From positions 1-64,000 of the forward strand of contig JAMWBU010000004.1 of assembly GCA_023819255.1 (NCBI GenBank): a stretch of 64,000 nt of DNA, read 5' to 3'. The position numbers and the translations under genes are program-made. Position 1 is the first letter of the stretch; every line of letters begins with the position of its first letter. This document shows positions 9,474 through 17,098 of this stretch, piece by piece. The DNA comes from Candidatus Omnitrophota bacterium. Its GTDB lineage: Bacteria > Ratteibacteria > UBA8468 > B48-G9 > DTJG01. The notes under the pieces are model-generated. The model was not told the origin of the DNA, did not search any database, and worked only from the letters and a program-made list of their open reading frames with translations.

Positions 9474-10229
9474 GTGATAAGACCACTTATTGCGGGCAAC
9501 TGGAAGATGTATAAAACGCCGAAAGAGGCAGAAAATTTTGCTAAGGAGTTGAAGGAAATTCAGAAGTATGATGATCGCGACATACTTGTATGTCCACCTT
9601 TTCCAGCAATTGCGATTGTTAGTAGAATTCTTGCTGACACTGGAATTTACGTTGGGGCTCAAAATGTTTATCCCGCAAAAGAGGGCGCATTTACCGGCGA
9701 AGTTTCTCCTTTGATGCTCAAGGATGCCGGCGCGCAATTTGTGATATGCGGACATTCTGAAAGGCGGCAAATTTTTAAGGAAACAGATGATTTGATTGGT
9801 GAAAAAGTCAGGGCAGTTGTTGAGTATGATATGGTTCCTATCCTGTGTGTTGGCGAAACTCTGCAGCAGAATGAAAAAGGTGAAACCTTTTCTGTGGTGA
9901 AAATGCAGATTGAACAGGGATTAAAAAATATTTCGGCAGATATGATAAAAAACATTGTGATTGCTTACGAACCTGTATGGGCGATAGGCACAGGCAAAAA
10001 TGCAACCCCGCGGCAGGCAAATGAGGTTCACGCCTTTATCAGAAACATTATTCAACAGATATATGGAAATGTTGCCAGATCCATTCGTATCCTTTATGGT
10101 GGAAGTGTGAAGCCTGACAATATTGACAGCCTGATGGCTGAAAAAGATATTAATGGCGTGCTTGTGGGTGGAGCAAGTTTAAAGTTTGAGTCCTTTTCGC
10201 GAATAGCAGGTTTTAATAAATCGGTGTGA
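9474..10229 (+). CDS. tpiA: Triosephosphate isomerase
   Basis: A 251-residue TIM barrel interconverting dihydroxyacetone phosphate and glyceraldehyde 3-phosphate. Seen: the N-terminal AGNWKMYKT with the catalytic Lys, the catalytic His in ICGHSERR, the catalytic Glu and loop 6 in AYEPVWAIGTGKNATP, and the phosphate-binding YGGSVKPDN. A GTG start at 9474 is chosen because it begins the conserved VIRPLIAGNWKM sequence; the GAGGA site overlaps the pgk stop. A longer in-frame extension to 9366 would lie inside pgk and is not credible. Confidence 0.97.
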   Translation: MIRPLIAGNWKMYKTPKEAENFAKELKEIQKYDDRDILVCPPFPAIAIVSRILADTGIYVGAQNVYPAKEGAFTGEVSPLMLKDAGAQFVICGHSERRQIFKETDDLIGEKVRAVVEYDMVPILCVGETLQQNEKGETFSVVKMQIEQGLKNISADMIKNIVIAYEPVWAIGTGKNATPRQANEVHAFIRNIIQQIYGNVARSIRILYGGSVKPDNIDSLMAEKDINGVLVGGASLKFESFSRIAGFNKSV

Positions 10230-10236
10230 GGGATAC

Positions 10237-10593
10237 ATGATTACATTTCTCATAGTTGTGCATTTGATAGTATCGATTCTTTTGATTGTAGCTGTCCTTC
10301 TTCAGAGTGGCAAGGGTTCTTCAATGGCAAACGTGTTTGGTGGCGGTGGCATGGAAACGGTTTTTGGCGCAGAGACGCCTGCCATTATGAATAGAATCAC
10401 GACAGTGCTGGCTGTGTTGTTTATGGTGAATTGCATCCTTCTTACAACAATGTCTTTTAAGTATGCCGGATCTTCTGTGATTCAAAGGGAATTGCAAAAA
10501 GAATCCTTGCCATCAGAGCCGGTTGAAAACCCTGCTGGACCGTCAATTCCAACAACACCTTCAACAGATGTGCCGCCGGCACAGAAAAATTAA
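10237..10593 (+). CDS. secG: Preprotein translocase subunit SecG
   Basis: A 118-residue SecG, a small membrane partner of SecYE. It has two hydrophobic helices (about residues 3-20 and 50-72) and the conserved loop VLLQSGKGSSMANVFGGGG, followed by a charged and Pro-rich tail. It starts seven bases after tpiA; the gap-pgk-tpiA-secG order is common in bacteria. Its 3' end overlaps the start of the next gene by 26 bases. Confidence 0.95.
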   Translation: MITFLIVVHLIVSILLIVAVLLQSGKGSSMANVFGGGGMETVFGAETPAIMNRITTVLAVLFMVNCILLTTMSFKYAGSSVIQRELQKESLPSEPVENPAGPSIPTTPSTDVPPAQKN

Positions 10594-12289
10594 TCTTGTT
10601 TTTTTGTTTCTGGTGTTATTTTTCTGCGTGCCAGGTCGATCGGATGCCACACATGGGGGTTCTGTAGTAATCTCATCGTCTTCAATACCAAAATCATTTA
10701 ATCCTGTCGTTGCGAAGGAAACAAGCACGACTTTCATAACAGGATTCATTTTTGAAGGTTTAACTGCCACAGATGGAATTACGCAGCAGGTCAAACCAAA
10801 CCTTGCGATTTCATGGAATATCGATAGTACAGGAAAAATATGGACTTTTTATTTGCGAAAGGATGTTTACTGGAATGATGGAATTCAGTTCACCGCGCGT
10901 GACGTAAAGTTCACTTTTGACCGGTTGATTTTCAATCCTGATATACCCACCAGCAGCAGAGATGTGCTTTCAATCGATGGCAAACCTATAAAGGTTGAGG
11001 TTGTTGAAAAATTTGCGGTAAGGTTTTACTTGCCAGAAAGATTTGCACCATTTTTGAGATTGATGGGACAGGAGATTCTTCCGGAACATAAATATAAACA
11101 GATTGTTGATAGAAAAGCGTTTTCTTTTTCTATGGGATTGGATTCGAAACCAGAAGACATAGTCGGCACAGGTCCTTTCATGCTTGAGGATTTCAGACCA
11201 GGGGAATGGGTTATTTTGAAAAAAAACAAAAGATACTGGAAGAAAGATTCTCAGGGCAATTCACTTCCGTATATTGATAGAATTATTATCCTTACGATCC
11301 CTGATCAGAATCTCGCGCTTTTGAAATTCAAAAAAGGCGAGCTTGATATGATTTCCTTGCGGCCGCAGGATTATCTATTGTTGATGAAAGATAAACCTGC
11401 GGATGTGAAGATTTTCAATGTTGGGCCTTCTCTTGGTTCTGAATTTCTTGTATTCAATCAAAATCTTGACAGCAGTATTGCTGAATATAAGAAACAATGG
11501 TTCAGGAATGTTAAGTTTAGATGGGCGGTTTCCTGCGCCATTGACAGACAGACAATCATTGATAATATTTTTGCCGGGCTCGGTCATCCTTTATATGGTC
11601 CTGTGAACGAATCAGTGCCTGAATTTTATAATAACCGCATTAGAAAATTTCATTACGACCTGAGAAAAGCGGAAATGTATCTGGCTGAAGCAGGTTTCAA
11701 AAAAGGTAGTGATGGATTGCTTTATGATAGAGATGGAAATCAGGTTTCCTTTTCTCTAATTACAAATAGCAACAACAGTCAGAGAATAGAACAGGCAAAC
11801 CTTATAAGGACTGATCTTGAAAAACTTGGCATGAAAGTGAATTTCCTTCCTGTTGATTTCAATTCCCTTGTAACAAGGATTAACAGTACAAGAGATTGGG
11901 AGGCGGTATTACTTGGACTCACAGGAAGCGTAGACCCGCATTTTGGGAAAAATGTCTGGGTTACAAGTGGGCATCTTCATCTGTGGAATCCTGGCTCGCC
12001 TTCGTCAGTTTATTCGTGGGAAAAAGAAATTGACAGTATTTTTCAACAGGCAGCAATGATCTTTGAGCCAGAAAAGAGGAAACAGCTTTACGACAGGTGG
12101 CAGGAAGTTTTTTGCGAAAACCAGCCCATGATTTTTACTGCTACATCTGATGTTATTTACGCGGTAAAGGATAAGTTCGGAAATCTTAAACCCACAGTTT
12201 ATGGTGGACTTTTTCATAACATAGAGGAAATTTATATTTTACCCATTGAATCGGGTTCCTCAAAAGCGAGGAAAAAGATCGGGAAATAA
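10568..12289 (+). CDS. Peptide/oligosaccharide ABC transporter substrate-binding protein (SBP family 5)
   Basis: About 573 residues from the ATG at 10568, which gives a short basic N-terminus (MCRRHRKIN) and hydrophobic signal segment (LVFLFLVLFFCVPG). The mature protein matches SBP_bac_5: an early NPVVAKETST region, WTFYLRKDVYWNDGIQF, TARDVKFTFDRL, GTGPFMLEDFRPGEWVILKK and FRWAVSCAIDRQTI. Such proteins bind peptides, nickel or oligosaccharides outside the membrane and deliver them to Dpp/Opp-type permeases. The only matching permease in the window is dppBCDF-like at 33960-37830, which lacks its own binding protein. The start lies inside secG, so translational coupling is likely. Confidence 0.9.
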   Translation: MCRRHRKINLVFLFLVLFFCVPGRSDATHGGSVVISSSSIPKSFNPVVAKETSTTFITGFIFEGLTATDGITQQVKPNLAISWNIDSTGKIWTFYLRKDVYWNDGIQFTARDVKFTFDRLIFNPDIPTSSRDVLSIDGKPIKVEVVEKFAVRFYLPERFAPFLRLMGQEILPEHKYKQIVDRKAFSFSMGLDSKPEDIVGTGPFMLEDFRPGEWVILKKNKRYWKKDSQGNSLPYIDRIIILTIPDQNLALLKFKKGELDMISLRPQDYLLLMKDKPADVKIFNVGPSLGSEFLVFNQNLDSSIAEYKKQWFRNVKFRWAVSCAIDRQTIIDNIFAGLGHPLYGPVNESVPEFYNNRIRKFHYDLRKAEMYLAEAGFKKGSDGLLYDRDGNQVSFSLITNSNNSQRIEQANLIRTDLEKLGMKVNFLPVDFNSLVTRINSTRDWEAVLLGLTGSVDPHFGKNVWVTSGHLHLWNPGSPSSVYSWEKEIDSIFQQAAMIFEPEKRKQLYDRWQEVFCENQPMIFTATSDVIYAVKDKFGNLKPTVYGGLFHNIEEIYILPIESGSSKARKKIGK

Positions 12290-12293
12290 TCCT

Positions 12294-12806
12294 GTGCCGG
12301 TGCTGAGAATTGTGTATCAGAAGAAACTTGTCGGACGATTTATTTCGGCAAATTACATTGGAAATATCTTTGAAAGATCTATGAGAAGATTGCAGGTTGA
12401 TTTAGTTTTTTCTCAGGGCTTCAATCGGAGGGTCAGGATGAGTTTTGGCCCGCCACTTGCTGTTGGAATAGCAGGTAGAAACGAGATAGTCTACATTTAT
12501 GTAAAAAACACAAATATGTCCTGTCAGTTAATAAAGGAAAAACTGAATGAAATCCTTCCAGAAGGTTTAAAAGTTGTTGACTGTGAGTATTTTCAAGATA
12601 ATAAGAAACCGCCTCTGATCAAAAAGGCTATCTATCTTATAAAAATTTCAGAAGATAAGAAGTTTTTTCTTCCACAATCATGGAAGATTGTTTCGCTAAA
12701 AGACAATATTATGGAGATAGAGATTTCGCTTGAAAAATTCAAACACAAAGAATTGTTTGATATATTCGGTCCTTCTGGTGTTATCGAGCGGTTTTTGATT
12801 TTTTGA
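12294..12806 (+). CDS. DUF2344 / radical-SAM-linked protein (TIGR03936-type), stand-alone
   Basis: About 170 residues. The N-terminal half, RIVYQKKLVGRFISANYIGN, then RSMRRLQVDLVFSQGFNRRV and MSFGPPLAVGIAGRNEIV, is the characteristic pattern of the family usually fused to or next to a B12-binding radical-SAM protein; its biochemical role is not settled. No radical-SAM gene is present in the window. The start is uncertain: GTG 12294 lies just after the upstream stop, while an ATG at 12246 would overlap the preceding gene by 44 bases and add an unconserved basic stretch. Confidence 0.8.
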   Translation: MPVLRIVYQKKLVGRFISANYIGNIFERSMRRLQVDLVFSQGFNRRVRMSFGPPLAVGIAGRNEIVYIYVKNTNMSCQLIKEKLNEILPEGLKVVDCEYFQDNKKPPLIKKAIYLIKISEDKKFFLPQSWKIVSLKDNIMEIEISLEKFKHKELFDIFGPSGVIERFLIF

Positions 12807-12822
12807 TAAAAATTGATATAAT
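12795..12822 (+). promoter_or_regulatory. Predicted promoter of the sugar-acid operon
   Basis: TTGATT (12795-12800), a 16-base spacer and a perfect TATAAT (12817-12822) overlap the end of the DUF2344 gene and precede the TTG start at 12876 by about 50 bases. No terminator is visible between, so read-through from the glycolytic operon is also possible. Confidence 0.5.
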
Positions 12823-12875
12823 TTTGAATAAACTGTTCAAACCGCAGATAATACTAATTTCAACAGGAGAATAAA

Positions 12876-13658
12876 TTGGCATTGAGATTTAGCATACCAA
12901 AAAGGGAAGGTTTTTATAAGAAATTTGTTTCTTCGGACAATTCTGACATAAAGTTTATTTCATTCAGTTTTTTTCGCGGTAACTCAGGTCAGTCCATTGT
13001 GGAAAACACTGCTCGAGAAGAATGGTTATGGGTTATTCTTTCAGGAAAGATCAGCATTCAAATAAAAGGTGGCGAGAGTTTTATACTCGAGAGGAAAAGT
13101 GTTTTTGTTGATAGACCTGTTTCGCTATACCTTCCACCAGAGACAGAATATTCCATAAAAATTGAGGTTCTGTCAGAGGTACTGGCTGTTTCAGCTGTTG
13201 CAGACAGAAAGTTTTCACCGGTTTTGATTTCTGGCAGGGATGTTAAGGTTCAAAGGGCAGGAAAACTTAATTACCAGCGAACAATATTTAATATAGTGCC
13301 TCAGGATTTCCCTGCATCAAAGATTATCGCTGGAGAGACGATTCATGATAAAGGGCACTGGTCCTGTTTTCCACCGCATAAACATGATGTTGACATGATG
13401 CCTTATGAAAGTGAGCACGAAGAGATATACTTTTTCAAATGCGAGCCAGAAAGCACGGGGTTTGGAATGATGCGCGTTTATGATGAAAAAAATGATGTTG
13501 CTTTTCCAATACTGACGAATGATGTCATAACGATTCCTGGTGGATATCACCCTGTGGCAGTTATTCCAGAACATACTCTTTATTATTTCTGGGTGCTTGC
13601 CGGCAGAAAAAGGCCTTTTCAACGCCATACGCATCCTGACTATTTACAATACGAATGA
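12876..13658 (+). CDS. IolB-family isomerase (5-deoxy-glucuronate isomerase-like)
   Basis: A 260-residue two-cupin protein of the KduI/IolB family. The second cupin carries the metal-site pattern HWSCFPPHKHD, then EHEEIYFFK and IPGGYHPVAVIPE, as in IolB, which isomerises 5-deoxy-glucuronate during inositol degradation. No other iol gene is in the window; instead it heads an operon with hexuronate enzymes (mannonate oxidoreductase-like SDR, UxaE). It may therefore act on another uronate: a role like KduI on 5-keto-4-deoxyuronate from oligogalacturonate, or replacement of uronate isomerase UxaC, is inferred only. It starts at TTG after CAGGAGA. Family is confident, substrate is not. Confidence 0.82.
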   Translation: MALRFSIPKREGFYKKFVSSDNSDIKFISFSFFRGNSGQSIVENTAREEWLWVILSGKISIQIKGGESFILERKSVFVDRPVSLYLPPETEYSIKIEVLSEVLAVSAVADRKFSPVLISGRDVKVQRAGKLNYQRTIFNIVPQDFPASKIIAGETIHDKGHWSCFPPHKHDVDMMPYESEHEEIYFFKCEPESTGFGMMRVYDEKNDVAFPILTNDVITIPGGYHPVAVIPEHTLYYFWVLAGRKRPFQRHTHPDYLQYE

Positions 13659-13669
13659 AGGAGGAGAAA

Positions 13670-14497
13670 ATGGACAGAAAGATGATGGAACTTTTTTCTC
13701 TTGATGGAATGAATGCAGTCGTTACAGGCGGAGCCGGGGTGCTTGGATTAGGTATATGTCGAGGTCTTGCTCTGGCAGGCGCAAAGGTTGGTATTCTTGA
13801 TATGAAAAATTTCGACCAGGCTGCGGAGCAACTTGTTTCAGAAGGGCTAAAAGCGGATGGTTTCTATATTGATGTGTTGAAAAAGGATGAGATTGTCTCC
13901 TGCGCTGAAAAGGTTATTAAAAAATATGGAAGAATAGACATACTTGTCAATTGTGCTGGTGGAAATCTTAAAGAGGCAACAACATCCTCTGAATTGACTT
14001 TTTTTGATCTGCCACTTGCAGGACTTGAAAAGGTTATTGCACTTAATCTTTTTGGCGGTGCAATATTGCCATCGCAGGTTTTCGGAAAAGAGATGGTAAG
14101 AAATAAAGAAGGCGGCTCTATTATAAACATATCCTCAATGAATGCCTTCAGGCCTTTAACAAAGATTCCAGGTTATTCAGCCGCCAAAGCAGCTGTGAGC
14201 AATTTTACTCAATGGCTCGCTGTTCATTTTGCGATGGAATACAACAAACTGTTAAGGGTTAATGCAATCGCTCCGGGATTCTTTTTGACCCAGCAGAACC
14301 GTTATCTTCTTGTGGATGAAAACAATAATTTGACCTCAAGGGGGCAGACAATTATCCAGCATACACCAGCGGGTAGATTTGGCGAACCAGAAGATTTGAT
14401 AGGCGCCTGCATCTGGCTTGCTTCAAAGGCATCAAAATTTGTCACAGGGGTTGTTGTTCCTGTTGATGGGGGATTTAACGCTTATTCAGGGGTTTAA
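13670..14497 (+). CDS. SDR oxidoreductase, D-mannonate oxidoreductase (fructuronate reductase) type
   Basis: A 275-residue short-chain dehydrogenase. Seen: nucleotide-binding VTGGAGVLGLGICRGLA, the NCAGGN motif, catalytic Ser in NISSMNAF and Tyr-x3-Lys in GYSAAKAAV. The C-terminus VNAIAPGFFLTQQNR, then GQTIIQHTPAGRFGEPEDLI and VVPVDGGFNAYSGV closely recalls SDR-type mannonate oxidoreductases (B. subtilis YjmF type), which interconvert D-fructuronate and D-mannonate. ATG 13670 is chosen because AAGGAGGAG precedes it; an ATG 15 bases earlier overlaps the iolB stop. It follows the IolB-like gene and precedes gnd, with UxaE further down, which supports a hexuronate role. Confidence 0.83.
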   Translation: MDRKMMELFSLDGMNAVVTGGAGVLGLGICRGLALAGAKVGILDMKNFDQAAEQLVSEGLKADGFYIDVLKKDEIVSCAEKVIKKYGRIDILVNCAGGNLKEATTSSELTFFDLPLAGLEKVIALNLFGGAILPSQVFGKEMVRNKEGGSIINISSMNAFRPLTKIPGYSAAKAAVSNFTQWLAVHFAMEYNKLLRVNAIAPGFFLTQQNRYLLVDENNNLTSRGQTIIQHTPAGRFGEPEDLIGACIWLASKASKFVTGVVVPVDGGFNAYSGV

Positions 14498-14516
14498 TCT
14501 AAAAAAGGAGAGAGGA

Positions 14517-16004
14517 ATGGGAAAAGCGGATATTGCAGTAATCGGGATGGATGTTATGGGAAGGAGTCTTGCTCTCAATATGGAGAGCCGCGGTTACACT
14601 GTTGCTGTTTATAACAGGACAGCCGAGAAGACAAAAATATTCGCAGAGACAATGGCGAAAGGGAAAAACATCATTCCAACTTATGATCTCAAAGAACTTG
14701 TTGATGCGCTCAAAAGTCCAAAAAAAATTATGCTGATGGTCAAGGAGGGCCAGCCTGTTGACAGTTTTATTGAATCTCTTCTGGAATATTTGAAAACAGG
14801 CGACCTGATTATAGACGGTGGAAACTCTTTCTTTAAGGACACAATTCGCAGGAACAAAACACTTGCTGAGAAAGGTATTTTGTTCATTGGAACAGGTGTT
14901 TCCGGCGGTGAAGAGGGTGCGTTAAAGGGGCCAGCAATAATGCCTGGCGGACAGAAACAGGCCTATGACCTCATTGAGAAGATATTTAAGGACATTTCCG
15001 CAAAGGCATATGACGGAGAACCATGTGTTGATTATATGGGACCAGATGGAGCAGGCCATTTTGTCAAGACAATTCATAATGGAATTGAATATGGAGATAT
15101 GCAACTTATCGGAGAGGTTGTGTGGTTTTTTACAAATGTCGGAATGAAAGCCGATGAAATCGCAGATATAATGGCAAAATGGAACGAAAAAGACGATATT
15201 TTACGCTCCTATCTAATTGAAATAACAGCTGATAGCATGAAACAGAAACACCAGGATTCAGACGAATTTCTTGTTGACAGGGTCGCTGATATAACAAGGA
15301 TGAAAGGAACAGGCACCTGGACAGTTCAGAGCGCCCTTGAATTGCTTGTGCCGATTCCAACCATTGCGGCTGCTGTTTTTTCCAGAGAAATGTCTCAGGA
15401 CAAAGATCTACGGCTTTCTATGGCAAAGAAACTTAAAATTAGTTCGTCCAGATTCAATGGTGATAAAAAAGATATGGTGCAGATTGCGCATGACGCGCTT
15501 TACATTGCGAAAATTTCTTCATATGCGCAAGGTATTGCTCTTTTGCAGGCGGCTTCAAAGACATACAATTTTAATTTGAATATTGGAAGAATTGCGAAAG
15601 TGTGGAGAGCAGGATGCATCATTCGAGCCCAATTCCTTGATGAAATCACAAAGGCATATGAATCTAATCCGGATCTGCCAAACTTGCTTGCGGCTCCAAA
15701 ATTTGCAGATTTTGTTGAGAAAAACACAGGAAAGCTGGTGAGGTTTGTAGAGGTTGCTCATCAGTGTGGAGTGCCGGCTCTTGCAATGTCGGGTTCACTC
15801 GACTATATTTTGCAGATAACATCGCCTGTTATGCCTTCTGCCCAGGTTTCTGCGCTTCAGCGAGATTATTTTGGCGCTCACGGATATTTTAAAATAGGCG
15901 GGACGAGCAAACCTGAATTGATGTTGAATAAGGAAGGCAAAGTGAGGGAGTTTCACACCGAGTGGTTGCTTCCTGGAAGACCGGAAAAAGAAATAACAAA
16001 ATAA
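14517..16004 (+). CDS. gnd: 6-phosphogluconate dehydrogenase, decarboxylating
   Basis: A 495-residue long-form 6PGDH, oxidatively decarboxylating 6-phosphogluconate to ribulose 5-phosphate. Seen: the nucleotide-binding start AVIGMDVMGRSLALNMESRG with YNRT typical of NADP enzymes, the catalytic Lys region GAGHFVKTIHNGIEYGDMQL, and the signature MKGTGTWTVQSAL. Met-Asp in VIGMDVMG replaces the more usual Leu-Ala, a minor difference. The start at 14517 follows AGGAGAGAGG; in-frame codons upstream lie inside the SDR. Its place between a mannonate oxidoreductase-like gene and a LarA-like epimerase is unusual and suggests sugar-acid catabolism rather than only the oxidative pentose phosphate pathway. 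No zwf is in the window. Confidence 0.95.
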   Translation: MGKADIAVIGMDVMGRSLALNMESRGYTVAVYNRTAEKTKIFAETMAKGKNIIPTYDLKELVDALKSPKKIMLMVKEGQPVDSFIESLLEYLKTGDLIIDGGNSFFKDTIRRNKTLAEKGILFIGTGVSGGEEGALKGPAIMPGGQKQAYDLIEKIFKDISAKAYDGEPCVDYMGPDGAGHFVKTIHNGIEYGDMQLIGEVVWFFTNVGMKADEIADIMAKWNEKDDILRSYLIEITADSMKQKHQDSDEFLVDRVADITRMKGTGTWTVQSALELLVPIPTIAAAVFSREMSQDKDLRLSMAKKLKISSSRFNGDKKDMVQIAHDALYIAKISSYAQGIALLQAASKTYNFNLNIGRIAKVWRAGCIIRAQFLDEITKAYESNPDLPNLLAAPKFADFVEKNTGKLVRFVEVAHQCGVPALAMSGSLDYILQITSPVMPSAQVSALQRDYFGAHGYFKIGGTSKPELMLNKEGKVREFHTEWLLPGRPEKEITK

Positions 16005-16087
16005 ACTCTGGCTTGAATCACGGGTTTTTGTTAATAGGCGTGCCTCGTGAATAACGTGGGCGTGATAAATTTTTAAGTCAGCAAACA
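16005..16087. other. Short intergenic region with repeated CGTG tetramers
   Basis: The 83 bases between gnd and the HAD gene hold ATCACG (16017-16022) and its inverted copy CGTGAT (16061-16066), plus four CGTG tetramers at 16039, 16046, 16055 and 16061. No -35/-10 pair or terminator is clear. It could be an operator or processing site, or chance. Confidence 0.25.
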
Positions 16088-17098
16088 ATGGAAGACTTTT
16101 TTTTACGGATAAAAGAATTCAAAAAGACAAAAGATTATCTTGTCGCAATTGATACAGATGGTTGCGTCGTTGATAATATGAGTGGGAAACAGATTCTTGT
16201 TTTTCATCCTCTTTATATGGAATTTTATGGATTATGGGATATTGAGTCGTATTTCAGAGAGGTTGCCGAATACTACAATCTTTTCTCAGTTCACAGGGGT
16301 TCCAATAGATTTATCGCTTTAAGGTTAATCCTGAATGTTCTCAAAAACCGAATGGATGCAGGCAGGGTTGTGAAAGAAAACAATTTGAAAATACCTGACT
16401 CTGGAATACTTGACGATTTCATTGATTTTTGTGAGAAAAATAGTTATGGACTCAGTAATTCTTCTCTCAAGATGTTTGTTGATACAAGGTGTCTGGATTT
16501 AGCCGCTCAAAAGACTCTCGCCTGGAGCAGAGCGGTTAACGAAGTATTGCTGATTATAAACAAGAATTTTATGCCATTTGCGAATGTCAGAGAATCTCTT
16601 GAGATTATTAGCAGGGAAGCTGACATTGTTGTTGTTTCTCAGACGCCATACGATGATTTATTTGAATACTGGCGTTCATATGACATGATAAAATATTTGA
16701 AGATTATATGCGGGCAGGAAACCGGAAGCAAGGTTTTTCAGATTGAAATGCTGAAGAAAATCGGTGGCTATCCTGATGAAAATGTGCTGGTTATAGGAGA
16801 CAGCTACGGCGATTTTGAAGCGGCAACAAAAAACAATGTGAAATTTTATCCGGTGGTTCCCGGAAAAGAAGAAAATGCGTGGAAAAAGATGCCTGATGCT
16901 TTTGAACTTTTTCTGGGCGGCAAATACACGGCTGAAAAGCAGAAATTTTTTCTTGAAGAATTTTTAAAAATTTTAAATTCTTCTCCGGCGTGGGAAAATC
17001 CAGAATATGACCACTCAGTTTCATACCGGGAAAAACAGGAACTTAGAAAATCTTTATATAAGAGATTTAACCCTTCAGGGAGATTATTGCTGCTATGA
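16088..17098 (+). CDS. HAD-superfamily hydrolase, substrate unknown
   Basis: A 336-residue HAD protein. Seen: motif I as AIDTDGCVVDNM (DxDxx(V/T)), a large alpha-helical cap, motif II Ser/Thr in VVVSQTPYDD, and motif IV VLVIGDSYGDFEAA. Phosphatase or phosphonatase-type chemistry is expected, probably on a sugar or sugar-acid phosphate given the neighbours. It overlaps the LarA-like gene by the four-base ATGA, so they are translationally coupled. No Shine-Dalgarno-like sequence is visible ahead of the ATG, which is unusual in this window. Specificity cannot be read from the sequence. Confidence 0.8.
   Translation: MEDFFLRIKEFKKTKDYLVAIDTDGCVVDNMSGKQILVFHPLYMEFYGLWDIESYFREVAEYYNLFSVHRGSNRFIALRLILNVLKNRMDAGRVVKENNLKIPDSGILDDFIDFCEKNSYGLSNSSLKMFVDTRCLDLAAQKTLAWSRAVNEVLLIINKNFMPFANVRESLEIISREADIVVVSQTPYDDLFEYWRSYDMIKYLKIICGQETGSKVFQIEMLKKIGGYPDENVLVIGDSYGDFEAATKNNVKFYPVVPGKEENAWKKMPDAFELFLGGKYTAEKQKFFLEEFLKILNSSPAWENPEYDHSVSYREKQELRKSLYKRFNPSGRLLLL

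Noticed and set aside
10523-10567. Earlier start for the substrate-binding protein
   Set aside because: It would place unconserved residues (KTLLDRQFQQHLQQ) before the signal peptide and lie deeper in secG; ATG 10568 gives a normal signal sequence.
16088-17098. HAD protein as the missing gluconate kinase
   Set aside because: Its motifs are HAD phosphatase-type (DxDGxxVD, GDSYGDFEA) and it lacks a P-loop or FGGY/GHMP kinase signature.
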